Below are positions 34,794 through 46,940 of a stretch of 64,000 nucleotides of DNA, piece by piece (position 1 is the first letter of the stretch; the number at the start of each line of letters is the position of its first letter). The notes under the pieces were generated by a model. The model ran no database searches and was not told where the DNA came from. It saw only the letters and a program-made list of their open reading frames with translations. The stretch is from Azolla pinnata (lineage: Eukaryota; Streptophyta; Polypodiopsida; Salviniales; Salviniaceae). The translations under genes were made by a program, and so were the position numbers. The stretch is taken from contig JBBBWG010004002.1 in assembly GCA_037176905.1 (NCBI GenBank), positions 1-64,000 on the forward strand, written 5' to 3'.

Positions 34794-37700
34794 ATGGCTG
34801 ATGTTGAATTACATGAAGTCTTGGATTCTTCGCCCTGTCTCATTGAAGCAAGACTGTCTGGTGATGGCTATGAAGGATCATTGAAGAAAATTCGAACTTC
34901 TAGGTATGCTGATGACGATGGACGAGCCATACGAACAGGTACATCTCTTTTTTCCTTAATTTTCCCTCATTTAGAACAGACAGCCCCTTTTTTCCTGATC
35001 TCTTCACTTAGAACAGTGCTGCTGTTCTTAAGAGCATAAACAGGAGTTTTCCTTGTATTTGATTTGCCCGGCATCGATCCATTTCGTTTTCTTCTAATCT
35101 TCTGGAATACTTTCTTCTTATCTCTTGCATTAGATTTGCACATTTTTCGAATCCCCATAATCTAGTATAGAAGTTAAAACGGGCACATTTTTTACACTCT
35201 TGCAACAAACTTTTATCTTTCTTGTCTTTAATTAGTTGTAATCTGTCGATTTCTTCTTCCGGAAAATGAATACCAAACGCTGGTGGCTCAGTCTCTTCTG
35301 CTCTCTGCTTTTCTCCTTTTAATTTATCAGTACAGGTGGCTGATGGCTGAGTACGGTTCTTGCTTTCTATTTTCCATAAATAGAACAAAGATTCATACCC
35401 TGTATGCATTCCTTCTTGTTTTGCTTCACCAGTTACACTAAGATACCGTTGCTTCAGAATTGAGATTAACTGGATTTCGTTCATCTGTATGACTGCTAGG
35501 GAATATGTGGACAGCATCAGCTCATATTATAACAGCGGTTATAGGATCTGGAGTTCTTTCCTTGCCATGGAGCATGGCTCAACTCGGATGGATTGCTGGG
35601 CCTATGGCGTTAGTTTTCTTTGCTGTTGTGACCTATACCATGTCCTTGCTACTCGCAGACTGCTATCGATCTCCTGATCCTATCACAGGGAAGCGGAATT
35701 ACACATACATGGATGCTGTTCGATCAAACTTAGGTTTGGCATTCATCCCCTTATCATGATCGTGATATTAGGATCAAAGAAACAAGTCGATACTTTGAAA
35801 TTAAGAAATTCTTTTGACATTCATTGCCAATTTGGATCATATTATGCATGAAAAAGACATCAATCGCTCAGAAAGATTATCATAGGCTCTTTTTCCTTTT
35901 TTCCTGTAGTACAGAAATCAACGTTACAAAACCATCACCACCGTTTTGTAGTTTCACTTCTTTACTACTGCAGTTATGCTTTCTCTATAAACTCTGTGAT
36001 TGTAAGTTCTGTGTTTGTTTCTGGTGAGATTTGTGATCATGAACGCTAATGGAGTGGAGTTTTATGTGTTCGTTATTGTTGAGTGGACCAATTATAGCCT
36101 TATAGTTTAGTGGAGATTTTCAGAAAACCATGCTTTATTTATTGAACTAGACTTGTCCTATATAATTCTGAGAATGATGAAAAATGTATGTCGGGTTGAA
36201 GATGGAATTAATCAAAAATGAATTGGACCTTATATAACAGGTAGTCTTCAAATCTGGCTATGTGGTTTGATGCAATATTCTAACCTCTTTGGAACTGCAA
36301 TTGGCTATACAATCACAGCTGCAATAAGTATGGTGTACGTATGCCTCATTCCTTATGAGATTGTTTAATTTTATTATTCTGACCTTTGGGCAAGAATGCC
36401 TACTGACTATTTGTGAGTAGTTTGTGTCTTTACCGAAAATGAAAGTTTCTGCCCTGTTCAGATAAAACCATAAGTGCAGGATAATTGACACAAAAATGGT
36501 GATGTCAAACAACTTATTGGTTTTCTGTTCTACCATGTTCAGTGCTATCAAGCGTTCCAATTGTTATCATGAGGAGGGAAAAGACTCATCTTGCAACATT
36601 TCTAACAATCCATACATGATAATCTTTGGTGGCGTGCAGATTATACTTTCTCAGATTCCAGATTTCAACACATTATCATGGCTTTCTGTAGTTGCAACTG
36701 TAATGTCTTTTTCATATGGATTGATTGGATTAGGGCTCAGTGTGGCCAAGGTTGCAGGTAACTTATTTTCCTTTGTAAACATTAACCTTTTTTGTATAAG
36801 AAGACTGAACATATGTAAGACTCCTGTTCTAAATTATGTTTTATACCAAGAATGGTTTGGGGCTTGTACATAATATTGTTAGTCTAATGGTCAAATACGT
36901 TTTCTAGTATTGATCTTTTGATCAGATTTCTGAAAAGACCCTGACTAAGCTGATTATATCTCAAGAAGACAGAGTGAACACATATCAGCTAAACCATCCA
37001 ACACTCTTCAGTGTATTATTATGAATAAAGTTTTGTCTTGAGGAAGACTGGCTTTTAAGTATAAGGATGACAACCAATGTCTTGATAAAAGCATGAGCTT
37101 TTGTATTCAGGATGTTTATGCCAGAGGGTGCAATATGATAAGTAGAAATAAAGTGAAGATTGGTCAAAGTCACATTAACTAGTTTTTCTTTCCAGAATTG
37201 TGCGAAAAAATGTCTCTGGCTACTGGTTCTATGTTTCTTGAAAATAAATTTAAATTCAGACAGCAGCTTACTTTTATTGCAGAAAATGGTCATTCTTATG
37301 GAACACTCAACGGAGTCACCATTGGTTCTGAATTGTCAGACTCCCAAAAAGTCTGGACAGTGCTTCAAGCCCTTGGAGATATTGCATTTGCATATTCCTT
37401 CTCCTTGATTCTTATTGAGATTCAGGTACATCATCATGCTAATTCACTGCACAATTTGTCATATTTGTTGTGCAGATAAATTTAGATAACTCTGTTGATG
37501 TCAACTATATTGTTACTTGTATTTATCCTTGTCTGACAGGATACTTTGAGATCACCACCTCCTGAAAATCAGTCAATGAAAAAGGCAACACTCGTTGGGG
37601 TTAGTACTACAACAGTATTCTACATGCTTTCAGGTTGTGTAGGATATGCTGCTTTTGGAAACAGTGCTCCCGGAAACATATTGACTGGATTTGGATTATA

Positions 37701-38988
37701 TAACCCATATTGGCTCGTTGATTTTGCAAATATTTGCGTGGTCGTGCATTTGGTGGGAGCTTATCAGGTACTCTTGGTTAGAAATTTGATACTTGGATAT
37801 TATTAGGAGAAAGAAAAACATTTGAGGTTCAAAGATAGCTTTTGTGCATGGATGTATTTCAGTGGAGGTTCAAGATAGACGGCTAGAAGAGATTGGAATG
37901 GGTCTATGAAATGTACCTAGTTATTTGGATTGACATCCCCTCCTTTTATTTTGTAGAATTCCCATGATTATCCATATTAGTTGCACTTGCGGGATTTGGT
38001 CAAGTGTAAGAACGTCAATGTAGGCAAATGATATGCAATTAGGTTATACAAGAAGACAAGGAACTTTTTGACAGAATTAGGATACATTGGAGACAGAATT
38101 TCTTTTCTTAGATACCTTACAGCTAGCTATTGACAACATTGTCTTGTCCATTCATGTTAGACATCAAGAACAGATACCGGATTAACACACATTTTCAAAT
38201 CTGGCTTTCTTCTTAGATTCGAAATTCCATACATGATAATCTAGTGCCTATGTTACAAGGCATTACATTTCAAACTTGTTCAGCAGGTCAGAAGACACAT
38301 ATAATCTTTGAACAGTTTCTTGAAAAATGATTTTTAAATTGTCATCAAGAAGGATTGGGCTAGGAAAAGAACTTACAGTTTGCTTTATATATTAGGGGGA
38401 AAGCTTACTACCTCATTCTTTTCAGATGTTCTATTAGTTTTGGTCTCAGAAAGAATCCATAATGCATACAATATGGATTTACGTGATTGTATTAAGTTGG
38501 ATTTATGTAAGCTCCATTTCCAGATTAACTATAATTACATCTAACAACAATTGATTATGCAGGTGTATAGCCAGCCATTGTTTGCAGTTGTTGAGCAGTT
38601 TATTGGTCGTATGTCTCCAAAGAGCCGATTTGTCCATATAGACCATGCATTACATGTGCCACTTATCGGGGAATGCCGCGTAAACATGTTTAGACTGGTT
38701 TGGAGAACAGCATTTGTGCTACTCACTACACTACTCGCGATGTTGCTTCCATTTTTCAACGACATTCTAGGTATTCTTGGAGCTACAGCATTCTGGCCCT
38801 TGACTGTTTACTTTCCAATCGAAATGTATATAGTCCAAAAAAATGTGAAACGCTGGACGGGACAATGGATAGCGTTACAGTTCATTAGCATGTTTTGTCT
38901 TCTAGTTTCAGTTGCAGCATTAGTAGGCTCAGTTGAAGGTGTGATACAAGACTTGAAGGTGTTTAAACCTTTCCAGATTAGATACTGA
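34794..38988 (+). CDS. AAP: Amino acid permease, AAP family
   Basis: An amino acid/proton symporter of the AAAP (AAP) family, 494 aa, in the plasma or endomembrane. Seven exons: 34794-34938, 35500-35733, 36241-36334, 36543-36757, 37283-37425, 37540-37767, 38563-38988. Family blocks in order: hydrophilic N-terminus, then TASAHIITAVIGSGVLSLPW, MAQLGWIAGP, NYTYMDAVRSNLG, GTAIGYTITAAISMVAIKRS, QIPDFNTLSWLSVVATVMSF, QALGDIAFAYSFSLILIEIQ, YMLSGCVGYAAFGNSAPGNI, and NDILGILGATAFWPLTVYFP. About ten to eleven hydrophobic segments can be seen, as usual for the family. The donor of exon 3 is placed after AGT-ATG-GT because this restores the conserved ISMVAIKRS. Substrate preference cannot be read from the sequence. 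Confidence 0.93.
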
Positions 38989-39902
38989 TTGTCTGGAAGG
39001 GCCTTGTATAGCATCTAAATTTGGTCACCAATAATTCGTTTTGGGAAGTTCATTGAGAAACAGCGCATGTGCAGATGTTTTAATGTTTTTTATCGTGGAA
39101 AGGCTGGGCGGTGGAATCTTGTTATTATATATTCTTTTAAGGAAATCCCTGATAACAATAAACGAGTAATATGAGGCTCATTTTCATCAGTGACTTCTAA
39201 TGTTATTTCTGCAAATTTGGGAAATGAACGCATACATTAACGATTGTCGACATCATTCTCTAGTCGCTAAATATTGCTTGATGTCAGTCAACCATTTATT
39301 TGTTTCAGGTTTTATCAACTTAGATGTATTCAACTTTTGATGTCAAACGTAGATCTTGTATTCAACTTTTTAATGTCAGATTCACTTGAGGTTTGTATCT
39401 TGCAATGCTTTGACTTCAAACGGTTCAGGGACATAGAACGGGCTGGGCTGATGAAGATTTATCTTACGTAGCTCAATAAATATCTAATCACATTGTCTGA
39501 AAATATTACAACTCATTGCCTTTTGGAAACAAGACGTAGGCGTCAAATGTTAACTTTCTGATTCAGCGCAACATCATTTTCAGTCGATTTTACATTTGGG
39601 CAGTGGTAACTTTTGCTTCTATCCCTGTTCCGGTTTTTGAAACCATTTCAAGCCAGTAACTTCTGTTTCATCTCTGTTAGGTTAGTTTTGTTTCCACATC
39701 CTGAATCATAAGTATGGAGAAAAATCGAAACCCATCGTTTCCATCTCTGTTCGGTTTGTCTTTGTCTAGCATATTCTGCCTCATCAGTACAGAACAAAAA
39801 AGTGAATATTACTTATTATTCGTCAATTCTATTGAAGTGTGACGACCTTCAACAAAACTAGATATAAGAAGATACAAGGGTTGGAAATGCATATACACAT
39901 TT
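38989..39902. other. Convergent 3' flanks
   Basis: The region between the permease stop (+) and the methylesterase-like stop (-). 'aacaataaacga' near 39156 could be a poly(A) signal of the permease gene. No coding exon seen. Confidence 0.5.
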
Positions 39903-42848
39903 TTATTTGGGTTGGGAGATTTCCGTTAATAGCTTCAATAAACCTTGCGGTTTTGAGAAAAATGGAGCATGGTCACTGCCTTTAAGTTTAAAGACATGAT
40001 TTGGTGGGTTTAATTTGATTAAGTTGTGCTGAATTGCTGGGGTCAAGGCATAATCATCCGTTGTCTCAATATAATAACGAGGGATACTGCCATAATTTTC
40101 AGATGTGAGATGAATCTTCTCCATTATGGGAGCAAACGGCATGGGTCTCAAGGATGCCGCCGCCAAGGCTACATCCTGTGATATGCAATTCACTTGTTAA
40201 AAAGTGCTAGAAAATTCCCAACATGATTATGCAATTCCTTAACTAGAAGTGTTCATGCACATACCTTGGCTGGGCTTTGATTGAAAAGCAGATCCTTCAA
40301 AGCTTCTTTTCTGAACTCCACTGCTGTAGGAGCCTCAGAGTTTCCATTACCATATAGGAAAACTTGTGACTTCTGAAGCAGATCATCTGAAGTCACAGCC
40401 TGCAGCTAGCAATAGTACTTTTTAGCACACTATCACCAGTGCCCACTACTAAACCGCATCCTAATAACAATTGAAGTGACATAAAGTATATAATGGGTTT
40501 TACCTCAGCTGCCAATGCATCAAAAGCTCGCTGCCCATCCATAATCATGGTCGCAGTGAGGAAAACAGATCTTGCTATCTTCTGTGGGAACTTCTCCATG
40601 ACATACGATATACATGTACCTCCAAAATCATGCCCAACTAATGTTACCTATAAGCAAGTGCCAAGGTATGAAGTATAAGTCATCACTTGAAGCTGGTGTT
40701 CTGATGCATATAAGGACAGACCTCATGTTGTAAATCTACAACAAGGTTATTGAGGTAACATGCATTTGCAAATACATTCCATGGACATCATTCCATAACT
40801 GAATTCTTTTATAGATTATAAAGCCATAAAACAAGTTTTCTTTTTCTGTCCTCCATAAATGAATAGTCTTGGAAATTTGGGGAGAAATAATCTTAAAGGA
40901 GCAATATGTAAAGTTTATGGATAATTTGTACCAAAAACTCAAAGAGGGTTTCGACTAAGATTATAACTGACCTTCTCATTTTCTGGAAGCTTCTCTAAGA
41001 AGTTAACAAGGGGCTGTACATACACCTCAATTGACTGAATAGAATTGGGATCAGTTGACTCTATTCCTGATCCAGCTAAATCAACAGCATTTGCTACGAA
41101 TCCGGCCTCATCAAGTAGTGCAATCAGCTTGTACCAGCACCAAGCACCAAAACCCCCACCATGGACGAGAATAATTCGATCTAAGTCCGCATTCACTAAA
41201 GCGTCCTGTAATGAACATGATTAGAACGAACGTATGTGCATAAACTGGGTGAGCAGCATTACAATCCCTAATCACGCATTAATTTTAACCAGAAAAGTTA
41301 ATTAAGTGAAATGACAGAGAAAGGTTTACCCTACACGTACATAACTGTAGGTATATATTGATATGACTTTAAGTAATGTCACAAAAGGGTTCTTCCAGGA
41401 AGTGAATTATATTAAACACCTCAAATAATGCCAAAGCTACTGTTAAAAGTAAATATGACACAAAACCTTTCCTAACTCAAATACCCAAGACCAAGCAAAA
41501 CACTATTTTGGCACTCAAGGTCTATTTGATAAAATTTCATGAAGGTTTGAGAGATTGATGATTCTCATGAGGTTGATTATCTATGTCAATCATTAATTTG
41601 AGAGCATGGCGATACTAATAAATCCACTAAATGATATCTTATGAGAGTGCTATCTTGTCCTTCACGAGCAAAATATTGGTGGTTCCTAAGGCTGTGAGAG
41701 TTGGTGCAAGTGGAGAAAACTCAAGATCATCTTTATTAACAAGAATAAAATCATTTGTCAGCTGCATCTACTAAAATAATCAATCTAAACCAAAAGCATA
41801 AACAATAACTCGAAAAACTTCCGACTATAATAGCATGTCGAGAAATATTATACAGCATGCATTGAAGGACTTTGCAAACACAGTTTTTTACATTTCTGCT
41901 CCATATCTATTGCACTTAGAGCTCCATCAGAATATCACAGAGGGCACAACTCGCCCTCTATTGAGATGTAAACCATCTAAATAAATTTCATTACTAGATT
42001 ATGGAAGGTAATTCTGTAGTTTTCATGTTGGAAGTTCCATGCATACAGATCGTGAACCTGGATAGTGAATCCCGCGAATCTTGATTTTCTGATTTTCTAT
42101 TACATTTTAACCTTATGAGTTTGGTTCAGGTTAACTAGATTGATTTGATTGCCTTGAAAGAATCGGAACAAATATCTGATCTAGTATTTTCGCTCTACAA
42201 CTGCATTATGAGCTCAGAAGACCGAGTAGGCTTCCACTGATATACTGGCTACATGATCTAGAATTACAGTGTCCTATCATATAGGTATACTGCAAGTTAC
42301 AGAGTTAGCAGGAGAGAGTCGTGAAGGCTCCAAGTTCTTCCTTTTCGACATAGCACCAATAGCTTTGCACAGATGATCAGGATCATTGAGGACAAACAGA
42401 ACTTTCCTTTACAAAATCGCACAATACTTGGTTGAGGATTTACCTTCTTGTTGTTGAGGAGCTGTTGAGGAGGAGGGATGGGCTCGTTGGCAAGGAACGT
42501 ACGTGCGCTGGAGCTACGAGGGAGGCTCTGCTTAGCACTGCTAGAAGGATGCCGGAGAGAGGACGTTTTCAGCGAAGACGATCTCTCGAGCTGCATATGC
42601 TGCTGATAAAGCTGAAGAAGCTCTTGCTCCAGCCGAGCCGTCCTGGCATCGTGGCGGCTACTGCCAATCCCGCCTCCTCCCAATTTCGGCACTCTCCAAG
42701 ACGAGTTGCGAGGAAGCTGCTCCTGCTGCTGCGGCTGCTGCTGAGCTTTCTTACTCTTTTTATGCTGCGGCTGCTGTTGCTTCACTCGGGATTGCTGCTT
42801 CAGTCCAGAGGAAGGAGAAGAGGAGAGGCACGAGAAGAGGCTCCCCAT
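39903..42848 (-). CDS. MES-type methylesterase homologue, Asp at nucleophile
   Basis: An alpha/beta hydrolase of the plant methylesterase (MES) family, 396 aa. Five exons: 42848-42444, 41205-40972, 40647-40504, 40399-40265, 40175-39903, all phase 0. It starts MGSLFSC, a good N-myristoylation pattern (Gly2, Ser6) next to Cys7. A Gln/Ser-rich N-terminal region ends SLPRSSSARTF, like the extended N-termini of Arabidopsis MES11-15. The core has LVHGGGFGAWCWYKLIALL (oxyanion-loop side), AVDLAGSGI, and the elbow LVGHDFGG, where the usual GHSxGG serine is Asp220; then YIETTDDYALTP and GSDHAPFFSKP with His375. Family members hydrolyse methyl esters of IAA, salicylate or jasmonate; with Asp as nucleophile a classical Ser esterase mechanism is not possible, though related plant proteins with GHD are known to me. 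Confidence 0.9.
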
Positions 42849-43187
42849 AGCCGAGCGAGCTAGCGGAGCATGCACGAGGACGGAGCAAGCAGCAATTGCG
42901 GGATGGGAGGATTCCCGGCGAGGGAAGGGAGGGGGAGCGCGGATGCTATACGAGTCTGTCAGATGTTGCGGGTGTGTTCCCTGGGGAAGCAGACGACGCC
43001 ATGGCAGCTGCTGCGAAGAACGGATCGAGCAGAGAACGCGCAGGGAGCTCTGCTGCAAACCCTAGAAAAGAGGGAGAGCTCTGCGCAGTGACGACGAAGG
43101 GGCGCACGTGCGAGACGAGGAAATTAAGGGAATTATTAAATTGGGAAAAAAGAAAAACAAGGAAATGACGTGGACGGAAGGATCCGG

Positions 43188-43297
43188 CCACGTCACGCCC
43201 ATTTGGACTTACTTGTCCTGGGCGAATGGGATCCAGCCACGTCACGCCCATTTGACCTGAATTTGTTCTTTTCTTCTTGGCCACGTCATGCCCATTT
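43188..43297. promoter_or_regulatory. Three copies of a CACGTCA-containing element
   Basis: The 17-bp word 'ccacgtcaygcccattt' occurs at 43188-43204, 43237-43253 and 43281-43297, spaced 49 and 44 bp. The first two copies extend left as 'gatccrg'. CACGTCA/TGACGTG is a G/C-box hybrid bound by plant bZIP factors. Further ACGTC-type words lie at about 43166, 43378 and 43645. The cluster is 340-450 bp upstream of the MES-like ATG, and its regulatory role is inferred. Confidence 0.65.
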
Positions 43298-44069
43298 TGC
43301 GCGCCCGTCCCCGGAAAATTGTCCACGAACCCTCGTCGCGATCGTTGGCTGGGATAGACTTCGATCTGGTTCGTGAACACGTCAGTTCAGTGTGCCCCGA
43401 CTGCACTTTCGATTTTTCCCTTCTTCTGCGAAGGGGGAGGGGAACCCCACATGCTCGATGCTGCCTTCTGTCGCGTTGAATTTTCGCTTCCGTCTCGATG
43501 ATCAAGTGCCATGTGATCCATTGCCTCGTATGCACGTCGCCGTGAATCTGGGTCGACACAACGCGCCTTTTCTGCTGCGAGGGGACCAGCGTTCCGCCTC
43601 GGATTCGGAACGGAACGAAAGCCAGATTTTTATGACGGAGCGCCACGTCGGCAAGGTTGGGGGAAAGCTAGTTTCTCCCCCCTTTTTTGACCGACATATT
43701 TATGTCTCCCCGGTAGTTGCGCCATACCTGTGAAAGGGTGTGATTACCGGTGAGTTCTTGAAAGAAGATCTACTACATTGGGCAGTGTTTCGATTGACGA
43801 ACAAGATACCCTTGCGTGGCTCGGCTCAAATGTTTTGTTATGTCCAAGACCTTGGCCTTTGGGTTGATATCGTAGCTGCAAATCGCAATTTCGCCGTTTC
43901 ATATTTCCGACGATATAGAAACATTGCACCACTAGATCCAGTTTTCCTAGCAGTGGGAAGCAAAACAATCGAGAACAATGTCTCAAGTTATCGGATCGAC
44001 AAGCCAAAAATATGGTTGTCACAAGCATACATATGGTGTTTATCTGAATCAAAGTTGGTGCACATGCAC

Positions 44070-44345
44070 TGAGCATCTACCATTCAAGAAGAACATGTCT
44101 GGGGCCTTCTTCCTAGAGCACCTTATGACATCGATCCAAATCCACGGTATGGATGCATGCGTTGTGTGTGCAACGATGTGCGTGGAACATCATGTAACCA
44201 TTCATTTCATGTAGGGTGCATGATCGTCGATCGCATAGTTGCCTTGAATCTCAATTTTATTCAACTTTTGGAGCTTACATCCATATACACTGATGACAGT
44301 ACAAACAGACTGTTTTTGCAGAATCAAAAGCACAGCCAAAATTAG
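44070..44345 (+). pseudogene. Orphan exon-like segment, extended-PHD-like zinc ligands
   Basis: An open frame beginning after a stop reads TIQEEHVWGLLPRAPYDIDP, then C-M-R-C-V-C and CNHSFHVGC. The CxxC pair followed by CNHSFHVGC has the spacing of the end of an extended PHD finger (compare CRTSFHVTC). After the last Cys the protein character fades (MIVDRIVALNLNF). A donor-like 'cat/gtaggg' falls inside. No neighbouring exon was found, so this looks like a captured or decayed exon of a chromatin-type protein gene. The assignment is tentative. Confidence 0.3.
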
Positions 44346-44559
44346 AAGAAGTGTGTTGTGTAAAGAAACAGATTTGTGACCAAGAACCCAAAAATTTCTG
44401 GCAAATGCTCGTCTCGTGAATCGCCGAGCATCGACACTAGGTTATGCTGTGACATCTTCTCATATGACACAATCTAAAATACAATTGGCAGGTTTCACAA
44501 TAACCAACGTAAATACGAGCTATGTGCTGGTGCCAAAATCTTCGGCGTTACAGGAACCT

Positions 44560-46940
44560 CTACCGACCAAAGCATTTCAATATTGATGAAGTTACCATGG
44601 ATGATAAAAATTTCATTCCTGCCGAGCCTCCTGGAAAGTATGATATCACATAATACAACAACGCGAAAACCTACCAAATAGATCATTCAATGCATGTCAA
44701 CAACGATGAAATATTGCATAAACCGGCGGGCAAAGATGACGAGAAACGTACTTGGATTCCCGAGAAGACCACCGATAGTATATAGCTATGCATCACCATT
44801 GATACGTATATAGTGCCGGCCATGCTTGCAATGAAGCCAGCAGTGAACGGAAGCCTCTGGAAAATATGAAAAGATACATGATCACTTGGGATTGGTGAAC
44901 AAATATATGCAACCAACAAACAACCCAATGCACATGAATGCAACCCATAAAGATATTTACACAGACAATGCATTCGAGAGTAAATGCAAGTCATGATGGA
45001 AAAAGAAGCTATAACCTCTTTAGATATCATGTGAAGAAACTGTGTCTTTGGCCCTTTAAGAGCAAAGAATGAGCCCATGATAAATAGACAACCAAGAGTA
45101 AAGCAGATTGCAAACTTCTGTGGCAGCACCACCATTACTGGAAGAAACAACGTGAATGCGATAAAGATGAAAAATACACCAGAAGCCAGCAGCAAGCTAA
45201 AGTAAGTAATCGCCTTTCTCGAAGGCATGGCAGTAACAGATTGAACATTTGCTGGCAGTTCTCGAACTCCTTTGGAGACTCTGCAATTAATCCCGTTAAA
45301 TCAGTATTCCATATTTTGAGTTATTGCAACATTTTTTATTCATTGTTCTTTTTCACATGAACGTGATTATATGAGGTATAGAAATGACATTTCTACCTGT
45401 CAAAAATTGAGGCAAACACATATTGTCAAGTCTACATTGTCTCTTCATGCCCCACTTACATCTAGCACTATTCTTATATCAATGCACATGATGCCATTTA
45501 TAAATTCCTTTATAAGTGCACTTGACAGTCTGGCGCTTTAGCAACTATACCAACAACAGACTTCATGCAACAATATTTGCACATATAATGAGTTTTATAT
45601 TTTGGAATGAGAAATTTCTTCCACACACGGAAGGAAAACCGACAGTTTATCTCAAATGAATGAGCACAGGAGATTGTTCTGTTGTTTAATCTCAAGAAGC
45701 CTCGTTCTTCCAATAAATGTGATTTTATGAGAGATTCTGTACATACACAAAGAAAGTAACACTCACACCCATCAATTCTTATTCAGTTGAAAATTTGCGC
45801 ATGCCCAGAGGTTAACAAAGAAGAATCGAGTCTTCAAACATTCTACAATGCACAAATTTCATAGCTCAAATGACAAAAAGACACATGAATTGGAACTCTG
45901 TTCCTTGAGAGGAAAAAAACCAATATCGTCTATGGTTATGTGCCTACGATCAGTGCCTTCCTATATCTTCCTTTGTATTTCATCTCTAGTATAAGCAGCC
46001 TTGTCCTTAGATTGGCAAGAGTACCCTAAAGCTCTTCTATTATGCCCTCTGCCTTGACGGTTAGTAGTATGAGCCACTATCTAAATTCTTAAATGAAAAC
46101 TACCACGTTCCTCCACCCAGAAAAAGTATGACATGTAACTGAATCTAAATAAAGTCTGTGGGCAGGAATGTTTGGTGCACAAGATAAAAGATGGTACATC
46201 TATGGTTCGTTCTAATTAGGATCCCAATTCGCCCACACAGCAGGGGACAAATGACACGCGAATGAAAATAGCAGAAAAACGAAAGATTTGCTGTCAGGAC
46301 AAGGTTCCTAACAAAAACTGGCTAGTAATCTATCTTTTACAACCGTATATATGAACGGGAACATTTCCAAAACCGTCTTCTGGCACAACCAAAAGACATT
46401 TGGATGTTTATCTACACAAAACAAGGTTTTTGCTTCGAGCATACAGTTCTCAATATAGATTTTCATAGCATCATCCAGATTGGGTTGAAGAAAACGGCTT
46501 CCCTGCGTTCTTCATGCTTAACCTATCAACAAACACATGACCACCCCTTCACCAAACATAGACCTTTGGCACCCTTACATCCATCCACGGCATCAGAAAG
46601 CATGTGCAGAAGACGGCCAAAAAACAAACGCATTGAAGAGCAGAGCACGAACGAAAAACCTAAAGGAGGGAGTCCTGGTGATAGAGAGCATGAAGGTAAC
46701 TCACGAATTAAACGCGCCCAGAATGGTGGTGTTAGCGGACTTGAGGAGGGGAGCGATGGATTCGGGCACGGCAGATTCGAGGTCGAGGCTGAGTTGAGAG
46801 GAGATGGAGGTCTCTTGCGTGCGAGAAGCTGCATAAGAGTTCCAATCAGAGAGGAGCGACGGGGGATCTCCTCCTCCTGCTGCTGCTGCGGCGGTGTTAC
46901 CATTGCTGCTGCTCGGCCCTCCGGAGAACCAGCCCTGCAT
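44560..46940 (-). CDS. SFT2-like vesicle transport membrane protein
   Basis: An SFT2 domain protein, 238 aa, in the Golgi/endosome membrane, where yeast Sft2 helps vesicle fusion at the Golgi. Four exons: 46940-46705, 45280-45016, 44856-44752, 44670-44560, GT-AG and in frame. The cytosolic N-terminus (MQGWFSGGPSSSNG, SLLSDWNSYAA) is followed by VSKGVRELPANVQSV and four hydrophobic segments: ITYFSLLLASGVFFIFIAFT with LPVMVVLPQ, FAICFTLGCLFIMGSFFALK, GFIASMAGTIYVSMVMHSYI, and FALLYYVISYFPGG. It ends KCFGR. The ALKGP and YFPGGSAGMKFL blocks are typical of plant SFT2-like proteins. The start is the ATG of MQGWF; an upstream frame remains open through the assembly gap but is not conserved. It is divergent from the E2 gene at 47805. 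Confidence 0.92.

Larger units (their letters stand above)
42849..44559. other. MES promoter side and downstream flank of SFT2 gene
   Basis: The left part is the leader and promoter of the MES-like gene (-), with three CACGTCA repeats at 43188-43297. The right part is 3' flank of the SFT2-like gene. Between them lies an exon-like segment at 44070-44345 described separately. Other open frames (43740-44072, both strands) have no recognisable domain. Confidence 0.45.

Noticed and set aside
39903-42848. The MES-like gene as a pseudogene because the catalytic Ser is missing.
   Set aside because: All exons, splice sites and other conserved blocks are intact, and GHD is, as I recall, found in related plant proteins.
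43740-44072. A 110-codon + strand frame and its antisense twin.
   Set aside because: Neither shows a known motif or good splice borders.
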